A stretch of DNA of 64,000 nucleotides from Lates calcarifer (taxonomy: Eukaryota > Chordata > Actinopteri > Centropomidae), in the NCBI RefSeq assembly GCF_001640805.2, contig NC_066853.1, positions 25,312,378 to 25,376,377 on the forward strand, read 5' to 3'. The position numbers were made by a program, and so were the translations under genes. Within the stretch, counting starts at the first letter, position 1. Each line of letters opens with the position of its first letter. The notes below the pieces were generated by a model. The model made no database searches. It was not told where the DNA came from and was given only the letters and a program-made list of their open reading frames with translations. Positions 21,901 through 32,329 of this stretch are shown one piece after another.

Positions 21901-23322
21901 TGACTTGTATTTCATAATGGAATTAAAAGAAGCAAATGCAAAGCAAATGCTCTAGGAGGAATCTGATTAGCCTTTTATTAATGATGAGCTGGCATTTAGG
22001 GAAACCTACTATGCCACTGAAGTCCAAATAAGCAGTATGCATGGGGACAGGGTGTGCTGTACCTTGCATATATGACCGACTCCACTTACAGTATGGCCCC
22101 CACATATACTATAGTATCAATGCGAGTTGGTTAGTTGGGTCTTAAATGCTAGAGCGCCTACATGTGGCCCAAATGGACATGACTTTGGAGTTTATACATT
22201 TCTCTGATGTATATGTCTATATAAAAAAACTATTTTTACATTTAATTCAGTGACAGTGATGTATAACTTATATTTTTCAACATGCCATCTCTAAAATAAA
22301 TTTAATCCTATGTTGTGCTCCAGGTGGCAAAAGTTATGCCTGAAGATACCTTCTACTTTTCCATCCTAAGGCACCCTGTGGCCATGATGGAGTCCATCTT
22401 TATTTACTACAAGAGCATCCCAGCCTTCCACAAGACTCACAGCTTGGACGACTTCCTAGACAACAGCTGGAGAAACTACAATTCATCAGTGACCAACAAC
22501 CACTATGCACATAATATCCTGGCCTTTGACTTTGGCTTTGACAACAATGTTGCAGCTGATGCTGAGGACTTAGAGGAGAGAGCCAGCATCGCTATTGCAG
22601 CCATTGAACAGGACTTCCACCTTATTCTTATTTCTGAATACTTTGATGAGTCCATGATCTTGCTCAAACATGCCCTATGCTGGTCCCTGGAAAATGTGGT
22701 CTCCTTTAAGCTCAACAGTCGAAGTGAACGAACTCGTCACCCACTTTTACCAAACACTGCAGAGAAAATCAAGAAGTGGAATGCTTTGGACTGGAGGATC
22801 TACCTACACTTTAACACAACCTTCTGGTACAAAGTGGATAGTCTGGTTGGTCAAGAACAGATGAGGAAGGAAGTATCTCAGTTAAGAGAGCTACAAGTCA
22901 AACTAGCAAACACATGCTTGAAAGATGGCGGGGCAGTCGACCCATCCCAGATAAAAGATGCCGGGCTAAAGCCATTCCAGTATGGAGCAGCTGTCATTCA
23001 GGGCTATAACCTAAACCCACACATAGACAGAGAGACCAAAGCAAAATGTGAGAGACTTATAACTCCAGAACTGCAGTACACAGACCGTATGTACACTCAG
23101 CAGTTCCCTGAGCTAGCTGCTAAGCATAGACAAGCAACAAGGATGGTTCATCCTCAGCGTCAACGCTCAGACAGAACTGGTATGATGGGAATGGTCTGGG
23201 CCAGGGAATCCCATCATAGACAGTTCATAAGACACAAATTCTCAAATCTTAAGAACCAAAAGGCTTCCACAAGTGTCCTGTTAACACATACAGAAGGTAA
23301 CAACAAAACAAATATGTCATGA
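9595..23322 (+). CDS. gal3st2: Galactose-3-O-sulfotransferase, GAL3ST2-like (four coding exons)
   Basis: Predicted join of 9595-9650, 19406-19510, 20821-21523 and 22324-23322: 620 residues plus TGA. Galactose-3-O-sulfotransferases are Golgi type II membrane enzymes that move sulfate from PAPS to the 3-OH of terminal galactose on glycans or glycolipids. Visible parts are a basic cytosolic N-end, a hydrophobic anchor at about residues 32-50, a long stem (51-212), a PAPS 5'-phosphosulfate loop 'LKTHKTASST' (about 218-227), and a 3'-phosphate motif with Arg304 and Ser312 in 'ILRHPVAMMES'. 'FHIMCNHMRF', 'TFYFSILR', 'FDESMILLKHALCW', 'KWNALDW' and 'TPELQYTDRMYTQQFP' follow in family order and match GAL3ST2 better than GAL3ST1, 3 or 4. 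Three sequons (NLT, NSS, NTT) are present. Mammalian GAL3ST2 is about 400 residues; the excess here is in the stem and a basic C-terminal tail of about 60 residues. Assignment to GAL3ST2 rather than a fish-specific paralogue is likely but unproved. Confidence 0.85.
12043..12265 (+). repeat. Dispersed repeat family C, copy 1
   Basis: Starts near 'ccatccattatctatactgcttatcctt' and runs through 'cagctgacattgggtgaaaagcggggtacaccctggacagatcgccag' to 'caattaacctgcatgtctttggactgtaggaggaagcc'. The same ordered blocks recur at 40066-40330 and 60375-60700, and partly at 26280-26370. This pattern is very common in teleost genomes. I do not know its class for certain; the lack of coding capacity suggests a SINE or a truncated LINE end. 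Confidence 0.65.
12290..12425 (+). repeat. Dispersed repeat family B (forward copy)
   Basis: 'gtttctctctgtaaattttataag', 'tacagtgcctcgagataacttctgttgtga' and 'ggcgctatataaataaaatttgacttgactt' form a short repeat with an A/T-rich direct-repeat tail, typical of a retroposon 3' end. A reverse copy lies at 8375-8500. It sits directly after a family C copy. Confidence 0.55.
17960..18140 (+). pseudogene. Possible non-LTR retrotransposon endonuclease scrap
   Basis: A + strand frame around 18040-18120 reads 'FDFNILNLNISDHGLIIM'. This recalls the end of the AP-endonuclease domain of fish LINEs, where a conserved S-D-H triad residue set is followed by hydrophobic residues. The open frame is short and flanks are unrecognisable, so this is tentative. 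Confidence 0.25.
19361..19405 (+). promoter_or_regulatory. (TG)n-CCCCCTGCAG splice acceptor of exon 2
   Basis: About 15 TG units (19361-19392, with one TCTG) run directly into 'ttgtgccccctgcag', whose final AG precedes exon 2. The polypyrimidine part is short, so the repeat forms most of the acceptor's upstream region. Length variation in such a tract may change splicing efficiency; that part is inference. Confidence 0.65.
19406..19510 (+). CDS. gal3st2: gal3st2-like coding exon 2 (transmembrane anchor)
   Basis: 105 bases between 'ctgcag' and 'gtaacg'. In the frame set by exon 1 it encodes residues 19-54, with basic 'CIRRGLCSRRH' followed by the hydrophobic 'SLWILLVLLVVCIAIQTFVA'. A positive patch before the anchor predicts the type II orientation normal for Golgi sulfotransferases. 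The length is a multiple of three and phase 2 is kept. Another frame is also open across this exon but gives no hydrophobic segment and stops early in exon 3. Confidence 0.75.
19511..20820 (+). other. Intron 2 of the sulfotransferase gene
   Basis: 1310 bases bounded by GTAACG and 'tgtgtttag'. Its upstream pyrimidine content at the acceptor is poor. An in-frame alternative acceptor exists 12 bases inside exon 3. No other feature is recognised. Confidence 0.7.
20821..21523 (+). CDS. gal3st2: gal3st2-like coding exon 3 (stem and PAPS 5'-phosphosulfate loop)
   Basis: The first base completes the AG|G codon from exon 2, and 234 codons follow to a phase 0 donor, 'gag|gtgagc'. Residues 55 to about 212 form a stem rich in Lys, Arg, His and Ser with no recognised domain. 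The catalytic domain opens with 'HIVFLKTHKTASSTILNILYRY', containing the PAPS 5'-phosphosulfate-binding loop, then 'FFFASHFVEGV' and 'FHIMCNHMRF', all conserved in the family. A second acceptor, 'cttcttccag' at 20832, would shorten the protein by four residues without shifting frame, and has a better pyrimidine tract. Confidence 0.9.
21524..22323 (+). other. Intron 3 of the sulfotransferase gene
   Basis: 800 bases bounded by GTGAGC and 'gtgctccag'. It separates the two PAPS-binding motifs. Both flanking frames are phase 0 and the conserved protein sequence is continuous across the junction (RFRKSE | VAKVMPEDTFYF). Nothing else is recognised within it. Confidence 0.85.
22324..23322 (+). CDS. 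gal3st2: gal3st2-like coding exon 4 (3'-phosphate motif, rest of catalytic domain, stop)
   Basis: 332 codons plus TGA. It starts with 'VAKVMPEDTFYFSILRHP', which contains the 3'-phosphate-binding Arg (304), followed eight residues later by Ser (312). Family blocks follow: 'NHYAHNILAFDFGFDNN', 'LILISEYFDESMILLKHALCW', 'FKLNSRSERT', 'NALDWRIYLHFNTTFWYKV', 'TCLKDGGAVDPSQIKD', 'KPFQYGAAVIQGYNL' and 'CERLITPELQYTDRMYTQQFP'. The last 60 or so residues are basic and polar (HRQATRM, HHRQFIRHKF) and have no counterpart in the shorter mammalian enzymes that I recall. No internal stop or frameshift is seen. Confidence 0.95.
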   Translation: MAKVMPEDTFYFSILRHPVAMMESIFIYYKSIPAFHKTHSLDDFLDNSWRNYNSSVTNNHYAHNILAFDFGFDNNVAADAEDLEERASIAIAAIEQDFHLILISEYFDESMILLKHALCWSLENVVSFKLNSRSERTRHPLLPNTAEKIKKWNALDWRIYLHFNTTFWYKVDSLVGQEQMRKEVSQLRELQVKLANTCLKDGGAVDPSQIKDAGLKPFQYGAAVIQGYNLNPHIDRETKAKCERLITPELQYTDRMYTQQFPELAAKHRQATRMVHPQRQRSDRTGMMGMVWARESHHRQFIRHKFSNLKNQKASTSVLLTHTEGNNKTNMS

Positions 23323-23683
23323 GTGGCAACTGTGAAAGACATGGGATGATCATGTTCACACTGTGAGGTATGAAAGCAGCTCTTATCTAATGCTCATTTC
23401 CTACACAGTATAATTTGAAAACTAAAGTGCAAAGCAGCTGAGGGTCTCCTAATGAGATGGCAGTGAGATTTACAAGCCACAAAATGAAAGTGCTCAGATG
23501 GAACCAACAACATACTTTTGCTGTTCTGTTTTGTGGCAGTCAGCCAATGATGGCTCCTCTGTGGAGTGGAAAATATGGTGGTTACAAAAATCAAGGTGAC
23601 AAAAGTCAAGGTGACAAATGTTAGAATAATGATTCATACGGGCAGTAGGCCTCTATGGTTAAGGGTTGGTTAAATTTAAACCT

Positions 23684-23689
23684 AATAAA
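23684..23689 (+). terminator. Candidate polyadenylation signal of the sulfotransferase gene
   Basis: AATAAA about 360 bases after the stop, followed by G/T-rich sequence (agttgtgattatggttat). A second AATAAA lies at 23793-23798. Either would give a short 3' UTR. Confidence 0.5.
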
Positions 23690-23937
23690 CAGTTGTGATT
23701 ATGGTTATAAGAAACCAAAGTTTACTGCTTTTAGGAAGTGGGATCCAAGCAGTTTCATATGACCACTAGAGGTTGCTTGACAAGAAGACATAAATAAATT
23801 GTTTTAAGTGTTTGACCCAGTGACAACTACTGTTGTTCTAATGAGGAAAGTCTCCATTATGAATAGAAAGTTGACCATTAAAGTGAATCTTGATATGGGC
23901 CAAAGTGTTCATCAACATTTCATATTGAACACCAAGT

Positions 23938-24145
23938 TGCTGGTTTATTAGGCACACTCAGCTACAACTAAACCAACAGCAATATCTCATATGTATGAGA
24001 CTTATCGTATTCAGTTTTGTTGACACAGTCAGAGAGACGTTGATTGGGCTCTCATGGTTAAGGCTACAGTAAGCATTATTATAGTCACTACAGTTGGTGT
24101 TAAACTGTATTGAAAGGTCTTGCAAAAGACATAAACCATTGTATA
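23938..24145 (+). repeat. Teleost dispersed repeat ('tttattaggcacactcagct')
   Basis: 'ggtttattaggcacactcagctacaacta', then 'attcagttttgttgacacagtcag' and 'ggtgttaaactgtattgaaagg' follow the order of a repeat widely seen in fish genomes. Non-coding. Class not determined here. Confidence 0.45.
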
Positions 24146-24199
24146 AGGACCAATCTCATGTCTGTGTGTTATTTACTGAGTTGGGGTCAAGATATGGTT

Positions 24200-24480
24200 A
24201 GCCTAGCTTAGCATAGACAGGAGGCAGGGGGAAACAGTTAGCATGTTCATTAGCAAGCTTTAGAGATAGCTGTAGCTGATAGCTGTCGACTGTATTTTAG
24301 ACACAACCAGGCTAGCTGTTTTCTCCTGCTTCCAGTTTTTAACTTTATCTATGCTAACAACACCCTACCAGTGCCACACTTAACACACAGACATCATACC
24401 TTCTTCACTGAGCTCAAGGAAAGAAAGTGAATCAGCATACTTTCCAAAGTTTCCAAAGTTGACCCATTATATTAAAAGAA
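24200..24480. repeat. Teleost 'gctagcttagcat' inverted-arm repeat
   Basis: Left arm 'agcctagcttagcatagacaggaggcagggggaaacagttagcatg' is partly mirrored on the right by 'aaccaggctagctgttttctcctgcttccagttttt' and 'ctatgctaac'. The element continues towards 'caaggaaagaaagtgaatcagcatactttccaaagttt'. This is a familiar teleost MITE-like repeat. The inverted arms are visible directly; the family assignment is recalled. Confidence 0.5.
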
Positions 24481-25241
24481 TTTAGAAATATAAACAGGCT
24501 CAAAAGGTTAAGGAACCATAATCTGTTAGAATACTTCTTTTCCATGTTATCTGCATCTGTCTGTCTGTGATTTCTTATTTATTAATACTTACCTGATATT
24601 TGTTTCTGAGAACTTAGGATATGAAGAGTTTCTGTCTCTACTCCGTCTCCATTAATCTGTTCAGTGATTTCCCTATGCCGTTTCTTAAATGAAGCTTTTT
24701 GTCAGGACGATGATGTAGAGCATACTGTTTTCATACTATTTTATTGAAGAATGTTATGTTAGTGGAGATGACTTCAAAGAAACATCTTGGCTTAGACTTT
24801 CAAGAACAGATGTTGCGCTTTTGATGTTCTATTTTTCATATGAGGTAAGTGGTAGGGTTACTATAGAATCACGCAGCAGAGGAAGAATCCTCCCTTCTTT
24901 TATTAGAGAGGTATTATTATATACAGTGTTTTCATTCTTAAAATATTAAATGATAAGTATTTCATTTAATTGAATTAAAGTCTTCAGTTAAGTTTTGAAA
25001 ATCAAGTAAAGTGTGATCAAAACAACACACATGAATGATGTTCAAGAGAGGGCATTAAATGATTTATGATGATCTTAATGACTTCTGTAAACATATATGT
25101 TATATTTTCTTTTTTGAACTGTTATGAGGAATATTAACTGCAATAATGACAATGAGCACAGATTTGAGTTGCTGTGGGTTGAGTATAGGTCTGCATAGTT
25201 ATCTCAGTCCCTGTCTTTTTTACAGGTCCACATTTCGAGAC

Positions 25242-26126
25242 CTGTAGCCTGTTGCACCAGTTAAGCCTAAATTTGGGTGTAAATTTTAGCACTAACTGTT
25301 GCATTGTAACTAGTTAGCTTCACAATAAACTCACCGTTTTGTGTGGTTACACCATTGATAAGAGTGCTGCATTTTAACTAAATCATCTATATTCAAAACA
25401 TTGTCACAGAGTGATGCCTCATTCAGTGCAGACAGACAGGCTAAATATTGATGAAAAGTAAGAGACCTACATTGGATGGTTTTACTAATAAAGACAAAGT
25501 AATATATGCTATGACATGTAAACAACTTGCTAACATGATACATGTTTCTCCATCTAGAATACAACAGCCACTGAGATATACCTCAGGTAAGATGAGGATG
25601 CTGGTACCACTCATAAAAATGGACTTATATATTGAAATTGTCAAAACCCCATCTTCACCTCCAAACTTCTAACTTAGCATTAAACATTCAGTGTAACAGT
25701 TCTGCCAGATGCAACCATGTGGTGCCAGCGGCATTCACCATTTCAAATGAATAAAGTCTTTCTCATGTTCTTGTCTGTTCCAGACCGTGGTAATTATACA
25801 ACCCAATCCCAACAATGCACAACAGTATGATTATAAATGTAAAGGGATATAGTCTTTCGTGGACAATGTAGTCACAGTGTAACCCAAATATCAAGAAACC
25901 TTTCCTCCCACTCTTATCTTTCTAACTCTTTATTTAATCAATTCCTTCATAAGGAATAACTTGTACCTGCTCAGGTTAGTTGTGAACTTTAAGTTAAACA
26001 TGTGTCTTAATTTACACTGGAAAAACACAATGCAACCTGTTTTGCTGAGTTGTAAGAGTACTGCCACACTAAGTTCAAACTACGCTAACTTCAAACTTTA
26101 CACTAAGCTGGTGCAGCAGGCTGCAG
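25242..26126. mobile_element. Candidate non-autonomous DNA transposon with terminal inverted repeats
   Basis: The left end 'ctgtagcctgttgcaccagttaag' (25242-25265) is matched at about 20 of 24 positions by the reverse complement of 26103-26126, 'ctgcagcctgctgcaccagcttag'. Similarity continues weakly inwards. The 885-base interior encodes nothing recognisable. I could not find an obvious target site duplication, so the exact ends and the superfamily are open. Confidence 0.45.
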
Positions 26127-26279
26127 TTCTCAATGTCAGTCAGCTCCTATCAACTCGTTCATTTGGAAAATGATCATGTGACCTCACATAGTAGGGGTTC
26201 AAGTGGTCATAGGTCACTGGTTAGTTGTAAATTGATGAACTGCCAATTTGTGTCCCAGTCTACACTCATACACACATAA

Positions 26280-26370
26280 CCCATAAGTGAAAACATGTGT
26301 TTAGAGATTCCAGCTGACATTGGGTGAGAGGCACGGTGCACCCTAGACAGATTGCCAGTCTGTGGCAGGG
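26280..26370 (+). repeat. Dispersed repeat family C, truncated copy
   Basis: 'ccagctgacattgggtgagaggcacggtgcaccctagacagattgccagtctgtggcaggg' matches the middle block of the copies at 12.1, 40.1 and 60.4 kb. The right part is cut off by transposon sequence. Confidence 0.6.
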
Positions 26371-26543
26371 CATTTTTAATATATAGTTTATATTTTGCAC
26401 TTTTATTCAGATCCTTAATTCAGTGCTTTGTAGAAGCCTCTTTGGCACTGGTTTCAGCTTCTAGTGTCCTTGGGTACAGTGCATTTAGAAAGTATTCAGA
26501 CCCCTTTACTTTTTTCACATTTTTAATGTTACAGCCTCATGGT

Positions 26544-26545
<2 letters not shown>

Positions 26546-26582
<37 letters not shown>
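26546..26582 (+). repeat. (AT)n microsatellite inside the Tc1 end
   Basis: About 17 AT units within the inner part of the Tc1 terminal repeat. The mirrored end lacks it, so it expanded after insertion. Confidence 0.9.
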
Positions 26583-26584
<2 letters not shown>

Positions 26585-26864
26585 ATCTGCCTACAATCAT
26601 TTCTGCATAGTGACAAAGTGAAAACAGAATTTTAGAAATGTTTACAAATGTATTAAAAAGGGGGAAAAACTGTAGTATCACATGGGTATGAGTATTCAGA
26701 CCCTTTACTATGACAAATTTAGCTCATGTTCATCCCGTTACTCTAGATCACCTGAGAGATGTTTCACCTTGACTGTAGTCCACCTGTGATAAATTTAATT
26801 GGTTGGACATAATTTGGAAATGCACACACCTGTCAATATAAGGTCTCACAGCTGGCAATGTATT

Positions 26865-27134
26865 TTAGAGCAAAGAGCGGAGAGATTGTTGATTGATTGT
26901 TGGGTTCTTGGTCATCTCCCTGAACAAGACCCTTCTTTCCTGGTTCGTCAGTTTGATTGGATGGCCAACTCTAGGAAGAGTCCTGGTTCCAAACTTCCTC
27001 CATTTCACAGCTAGTGAGGCTACTGAGCTCCTGGGGACACTCAGAGCTTTACAAATAGTTATATAACATTGTCCTAATCTATGCCTCAACATAATTTTAT
27101 CACAGAGGCCTACAGAGAGTTCACTGGACTTCAT
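26865..27134 (-). pseudogene. Tc1-like transposase N-terminal fragment
   Basis: The frame from 27134 downwards gives 89 residues with the paired-like helix-turn-helix of Tc1 transposases: 'LCDKIMLRHRLGQCYITICKALSVP', 'SVASLAVKWRKFGT', 'GHPIKLTNQERR'. The DDE catalytic domain that should follow is missing, replaced by an inverted Tc1 end. It cannot make an active transposase. Confidence 0.7.
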
Positions 27135-30100
27135 GCCTTGGTTTTTGTCCTGTCATGCAGAGTGAACTACAGAACCTTACAAACAGGTGTGTATCACTCA
27201 AACTATGTCAGTCCAATTCAGTTTGCCACTGGTGGAACCTAATTGAGTTCTAGACACATCTTGGGGATAATTAAGGCAAACAGGATGCATCTGAGCACAA
27301 ATTTCAATTTTTGATTTTTAATAGATCTGCCAAAAAACTAAAAATATGTTTTCACTTTTTTTATTATGGGTTTTTGGGGATTGGGGGAAATGACAAATTT
27401 ATCAATTGGCACAGAAATTTACCAGGTGACAAAATGTTCAATTGAAAGCCATGAAACATGTTCACATTCACATTCATGGTTTTTAAGTGCAACTTCCATG
27501 TGATAAACCCAGGCATGTTAATTAAAGCCCACACGGAGCACCTGAATGCACCATTAGTTTGGTCTCTGTGAGACTAGGTGCACATCCTGGTGATGTACAG
27601 ATGAATCCTCTGTAAAGATGTTCAGGCCACCAGCTGTCAGACCTCTGAGGGACACATTCTCATAGAGTCCTTCCAAGAAGGGGCAGCCTGGTGTGGGACA
27701 CAGCTCCACATTTTGAGCTGATACATTAAGAGTGAATATTATTTTTGTGGTCTATTATTTTGGTAGTCTGTATTTCATTTCACTTCTTGGTTTTGTTTCT
27801 ACCTGTGCAGAATAAATTACTGAACCTGACACTTGTCTCCAGAATCCTTTTTTAAGTGTTAAATCTACTGAGTGAGGATGAGAGGTATGTGAAAGGACAT
27901 CACTGAATTAAAATAACTGAATTAAACTGAATTAAAAGTGATACTGCACCCAAAATCTATCTTAAACTATAACACTATAACAACCACTAAAAAGGCAGCT
28001 GTAAAAAGTTAGGAGAATAAAAGAATTGAATTGAGTTTTGAATTACACTGACAATGGATTCCAACAGGCACCAGTTTAATGGTCAAAGAAGGATCAAAGC
28101 CTTCATAGAAATATTTGTCTTCGTGCTCAGTATGTTCAAGACACTCATACATCCACTAAAATGTGGCTAAATATTTTTCCAACTTTGTTCTACTCCTCAT
28201 AAAACTGTAGTCATTCAAGATAACAAAAACAATTCTGCAACAGACACTTTAATAAAAGTTTTTATTTTATTTAATAACATATGAATCTTCATCAAAAATC
28301 ACCCAGTAAAAGTTTCTTGAGTCTACGTGATGTGATAAAGGTAGTGTGGCAAAGCCACCAAGACAAAACATTTGCTCATTTTCTCAGTATAACATAGTAA
28401 GTTTCTCATTCAGAAGCTCTGTACCTCCAGTGGCACTCTGTACTGCTAGAGCAGCATATTTCTCAAACTTAATCAATAACAGTAAAAACAATCCTGCATT
28501 CCTTTTTGATAGTGCAGATAAAAGCATCTCTCTCTCAGCTGCTCGCCCTTTACAGCTCATGATTTTCTAGAATTCTTCTTCTGTAAAATAGATGAGATCA
28601 GACAAAATCAGCTCCTCCTCTCCAGCTTCTGCTGCAGAACAGACTGAGCACTATGTTGAGTGCCAGACAGTACCCACTACCTGCCTCCTCGACCGTCTAT
28701 CAGCTTATCTCTCCTGAGATCTCTGGCACAGCAACTGTTTATGGTGTTTAAATGCATGCTGGGATAGGCGTAAGCCTCCAGTTTCAGGACTGAATGTGAG
28801 ATTGAAGCAGAATCGTGATTCAGCCTCTCGATGGCGCTCTTATCCATGTTCTGACAGTCATTGTACTACTGCTGCATGAAACATGGCTGAAGTCTGCCCC
28901 CCTGTGTTTGGTAGCTGTAATTACACTCGGCATTGTTCTCTGTTACCTGCTGACTTTGATAATAAGATAAGATGGATACACTGATGATACTATGCGCTAT
29001 AAGAGGACATGGGGACATGTCATTTTGGATGAACTTATTGACAATATCTATTTTAGGGTCATGAGTTAAATGTTTTGAGTGAGTGATGGCCTTTTATCTG
29101 ACAAATTAAGTGTGCTGCTCTCTATGCATTGATGTAGTTAATGTTTTGGCAATCTTATTCTCTCTATTGACCATTTATTATTTTGTATATGTAAAAAATG
29201 ATAATTAGAGCGATGTTTTATTTTGCAGTCCCATGGGTCCAGCTTAGAAATGCCTAACATGCCCCGTCCTCATTGGTAAAGGTAACAGTGGAGCTGAGCT
29301 CCTTGAGGACCATCTGCAGTCTGAAATCTTCATTGTTGACCTTTTCCAGCTTAACCTTTATTCTCTCTCTGCCTAAATTATAGATTGTGTGTATATTATA
29401 TGCTGAATGTGTCATCCCATCCTGCTGTTAGTTCAGACAGGACTTGGACAGGTGCCTCCACACATGAGTTTGGAGACTGTGTGTTTCTGGAAATGAACAG
29501 AGTATTTCATCCTTGACTTTGGCAGAGCTGGGCTTCCCTCTGCCCTGTGATGTTAAGCACCACCTCCCCACACTGCATCACTGGGGAATTTCTGCATTTC
29601 TTTATGCTTTATTTTTTCCTCATGTGTTTAACATTTCTACCTTCAACAGCCTTTGTATGAATGCGTCTGGTGTTGTGGTGATTTGTTGATTGTAGCCACA
29701 GTTTACTGTTCGGTGATAAAATAATGTTTTTTATCTCCCCTGGGTCTTACAGCCTCAACACTTCATGTGTCTCGCCCTCCTGCACTATGAACAAACTGAC
29801 CTCAGATCTGCAGTTACTGAGAAGTGAATTGAGTGTAACCTTTTAAATGTGACACTGAGGATAGTGTGGTGAAAGATTTAGAAATGAATAAAATGATCTT
29901 AGCTTTCCTAACACTGAACTCTATGACCTTAAGGCTCAGTTAAATCAGATCTGCAGCAGTTTTAAGTTAAACTTCAGTTCCACCTTGGGGAAACAGGTTA
30001 AAATCTGTATTTGTTGTGGGATGGAATAAATTTTCATCCAGTTGATTCAAAGACTCTTTGAAGATTCTGGAAATACCTTCAAAACAGCAGTAAGTTTTGT

Positions 30101-31194
30101 TAAACAACCTTTTGGGTTTTTAAAACATCCTCAAGGATTTATTTTCAGCAAAATTGTTTATTTAGCAGTGAAACTTTGATATAACAAAGGTTAATACATG
30201 ATAGAAACAACCTGAAGCTACCTTAGACTGTGTGTGGAGCAGATTTCTGTTAGACCTCTGATAGTAAGACAGGTTCAATATAAACTGCAGTCTGTGTCTC
30301 TCTCTGTGCTCTCCTGCTGTTCATCCCTCATCAGAACCTGTGCCCTGATACCTGCCTCAGCTGCTGCTCCTTATCACCTATAAGTTTTTGTATGTACACA
30401 GGGATGACAGAGAGCCATCCTTGCTCAGTCTATGCAGTCAAACACCTGCAGTAACTAATATTGTTAATGCATGTGCAGAGAGAATAAAGATAAACTCTGA
30501 AAACCGTAATCAGGAAGATCTTTTACATACTAATTGTGATCATTTGGATCATGTGGTGTCTGGAGGCTGTGAGACTTCAAGATACAAAAACATCTCATGG
30601 TGAGTGAGGAGTGTGTAACACATCCTCTCACTCTACACATTGAGGTAATGTTCAACATAAGCCTCCAAAGATTTCACTGCGAGCTTCTGCTGATATATTT
30701 GACTGTGACATGTGCTGGTGCTGCTGTTAGTGGGTCCACTCTGTATTTTGAGCTGACAGTCACCATGTTTAAATGTGACAGGCCTGCAGCTACACATCCT
30801 GTCCGGTCCACCAGCTCTGGCTCGGTCTGGACTGCAGAGGGCTGATATGGGCGTTCAGCTGTAATCTCTGTTTGCTCTGCGTCCCTCCTTTTTCAGGATG
30901 AACAGATTAACACACATGCTTTGCCAAACATATTTGGACAGTGACAACTACTGCTGTGCTTCACTGCAGCTCAGTGCACTCTTCATTCATTCATCCACCA
31001 TTCTGTCCATCCCTGCAGTCCTTCAACCATTCATTCTCTCCATCTATTCCCTATTCACCTTTTTAACTATCCAGCATGGTCCAGGTCTGACAGTTATCAC
31101 AGTGTTTAACTGTTGCCACTGTCCACTTCTCAGACTGGAGCAAAAGGACGTCACACAAGCTGATTAATGAAGTCAAATAAAGGAAAAAGCAGAA

Positions 31195-31480
31195 AAATGA
31201 GTGGAGAAGCAGGATGACAGTCCCCCCATCCACAGGGCAGGATGGGTCCAGGCATGGTCAGATGAGTATGAAAATGATATGGTTCTGTGGCCGCTGCAGT
31301 CATTAGATCTCCACCCAGCTGAACACCTGTGGGAGAATTTGGACCAGCATGTCATCCTGCTCTCTCCACCTCCATCATCAATACACCAATTAAGGGAAGA
31401 ATGGTGTTCAGAGACTTGGAGAAATCAATGACAAGGAGCATTGAAGCTGTTCTGGAGGGAACACTTTCTGTTGCTTTTTC
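31195..31480 (+). pseudogene. Tc1-like transposase C-terminal fragment
   Basis: The + strand reads 'LWPLQSLDLHPAEHLWENLDQHV' then 'PPPSSIHQLREEW', equivalent to the family's W-P-x-x-S-P-D-L-N-P-I-E-x-L-W block with the last catalytic Glu, followed by its C-terminal region. The 'ggagcattgaagctgttctgg' block encodes the usual 'RSIEAVL' end after a frameshift. The N-terminal two thirds and terminal repeats are absent. Confidence 0.65.
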
Positions 31481-32329
31481 CTTTGATTTGGAACCATCTG
31501 TATTTGAGAAAAAAAAATGTAAATCATACAAAACAAACCTACAGGTTTCATCATTTACGGTTCATGGATGGCTGATTTGACCCTCTGGAGGAAAATAAAG
31601 TTAAATAAATATTTTATTTTTGCTGTGTTTTGCTGCATAAATATGAGTATTCCATAACTGCTGGAGTAAAAACAAAGTAAATCATCATATCATCCAACCT
31701 GTATTATCTTTTGACTGGTAGATTTCCTCAGGATGCAGAGAGCAAAGAGAGAAAGAAAAACAAGGTGACACAAAGCCTTGCTCTCTGCCCCCTGTCATGT
31801 AATTATTATTTACTGACAACGTGTGAGGGTTTGGGTGAGTCAATGAATGGTATGCTTGATGGTTGAATGCTGAAGTACTCAACTACAATTTTTCCCATGA
31901 GCTCTTTAAATCCCTCACTGAAGAAATATATTGATCCAAAGGGGAAGTTTGCTCATGATCCTCCTAAGAACATGTGCAATGGAAAAGGACAAAGATTAAA
32001 TAAGGAGTCACAGATAAGAAGCTGGTGATGCTTTGTAAAAGTGAATTTACTGACTGGCCTGGATTGTCTCCTCCTCACTCTGTTCATACTCAACTGTTTC
32101 ATAAATCAGCAACAAGACAGTAGAGGGGTAGCCCCACCATCAACACTCAAGATGAATCATGTGATTGTTGTGAGCATGAGCTCTAGCAGGAAATACCAGA
32201 GGCTATTCACTTTAACAGAGAATATTTCAACCTGTCTGAGCATAAAGCATTTTTTCATGTCTGTGACATATTCAGATACAGCCAGTAGGCAATTTGAGGG
32301 GGAATGAGGAGGAATGAGGGGGTGCCATC

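Larger units (their letters stand above)
26395..27465. mobile_element. Nested, rearranged Tc1-like elements
   Basis: 26395-26476 matches the minus-strand C-terminal end of a Tc1 transposase gene ('cagtgctttgtagaagcctctttggcac...cttgggta'). Right after that TA begins a terminal inverted repeat, 'cagtgcatttagaaagtattcagacccc', and its 5' leader to about 26885, ending '...cacacacctgtcaatataaggtctcacag'. From about 26890 the minus strand encodes a Tc1 N-terminal helix-turn-helix region (starts MKSSELSVGLCDKI, includes KWRKFGTRTLPRVGHP) followed outward by the same leader and degraded end. So two copies of the same 5' end face each other, inside a third fragment. No functional transposase remains. 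Confidence 0.7.
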
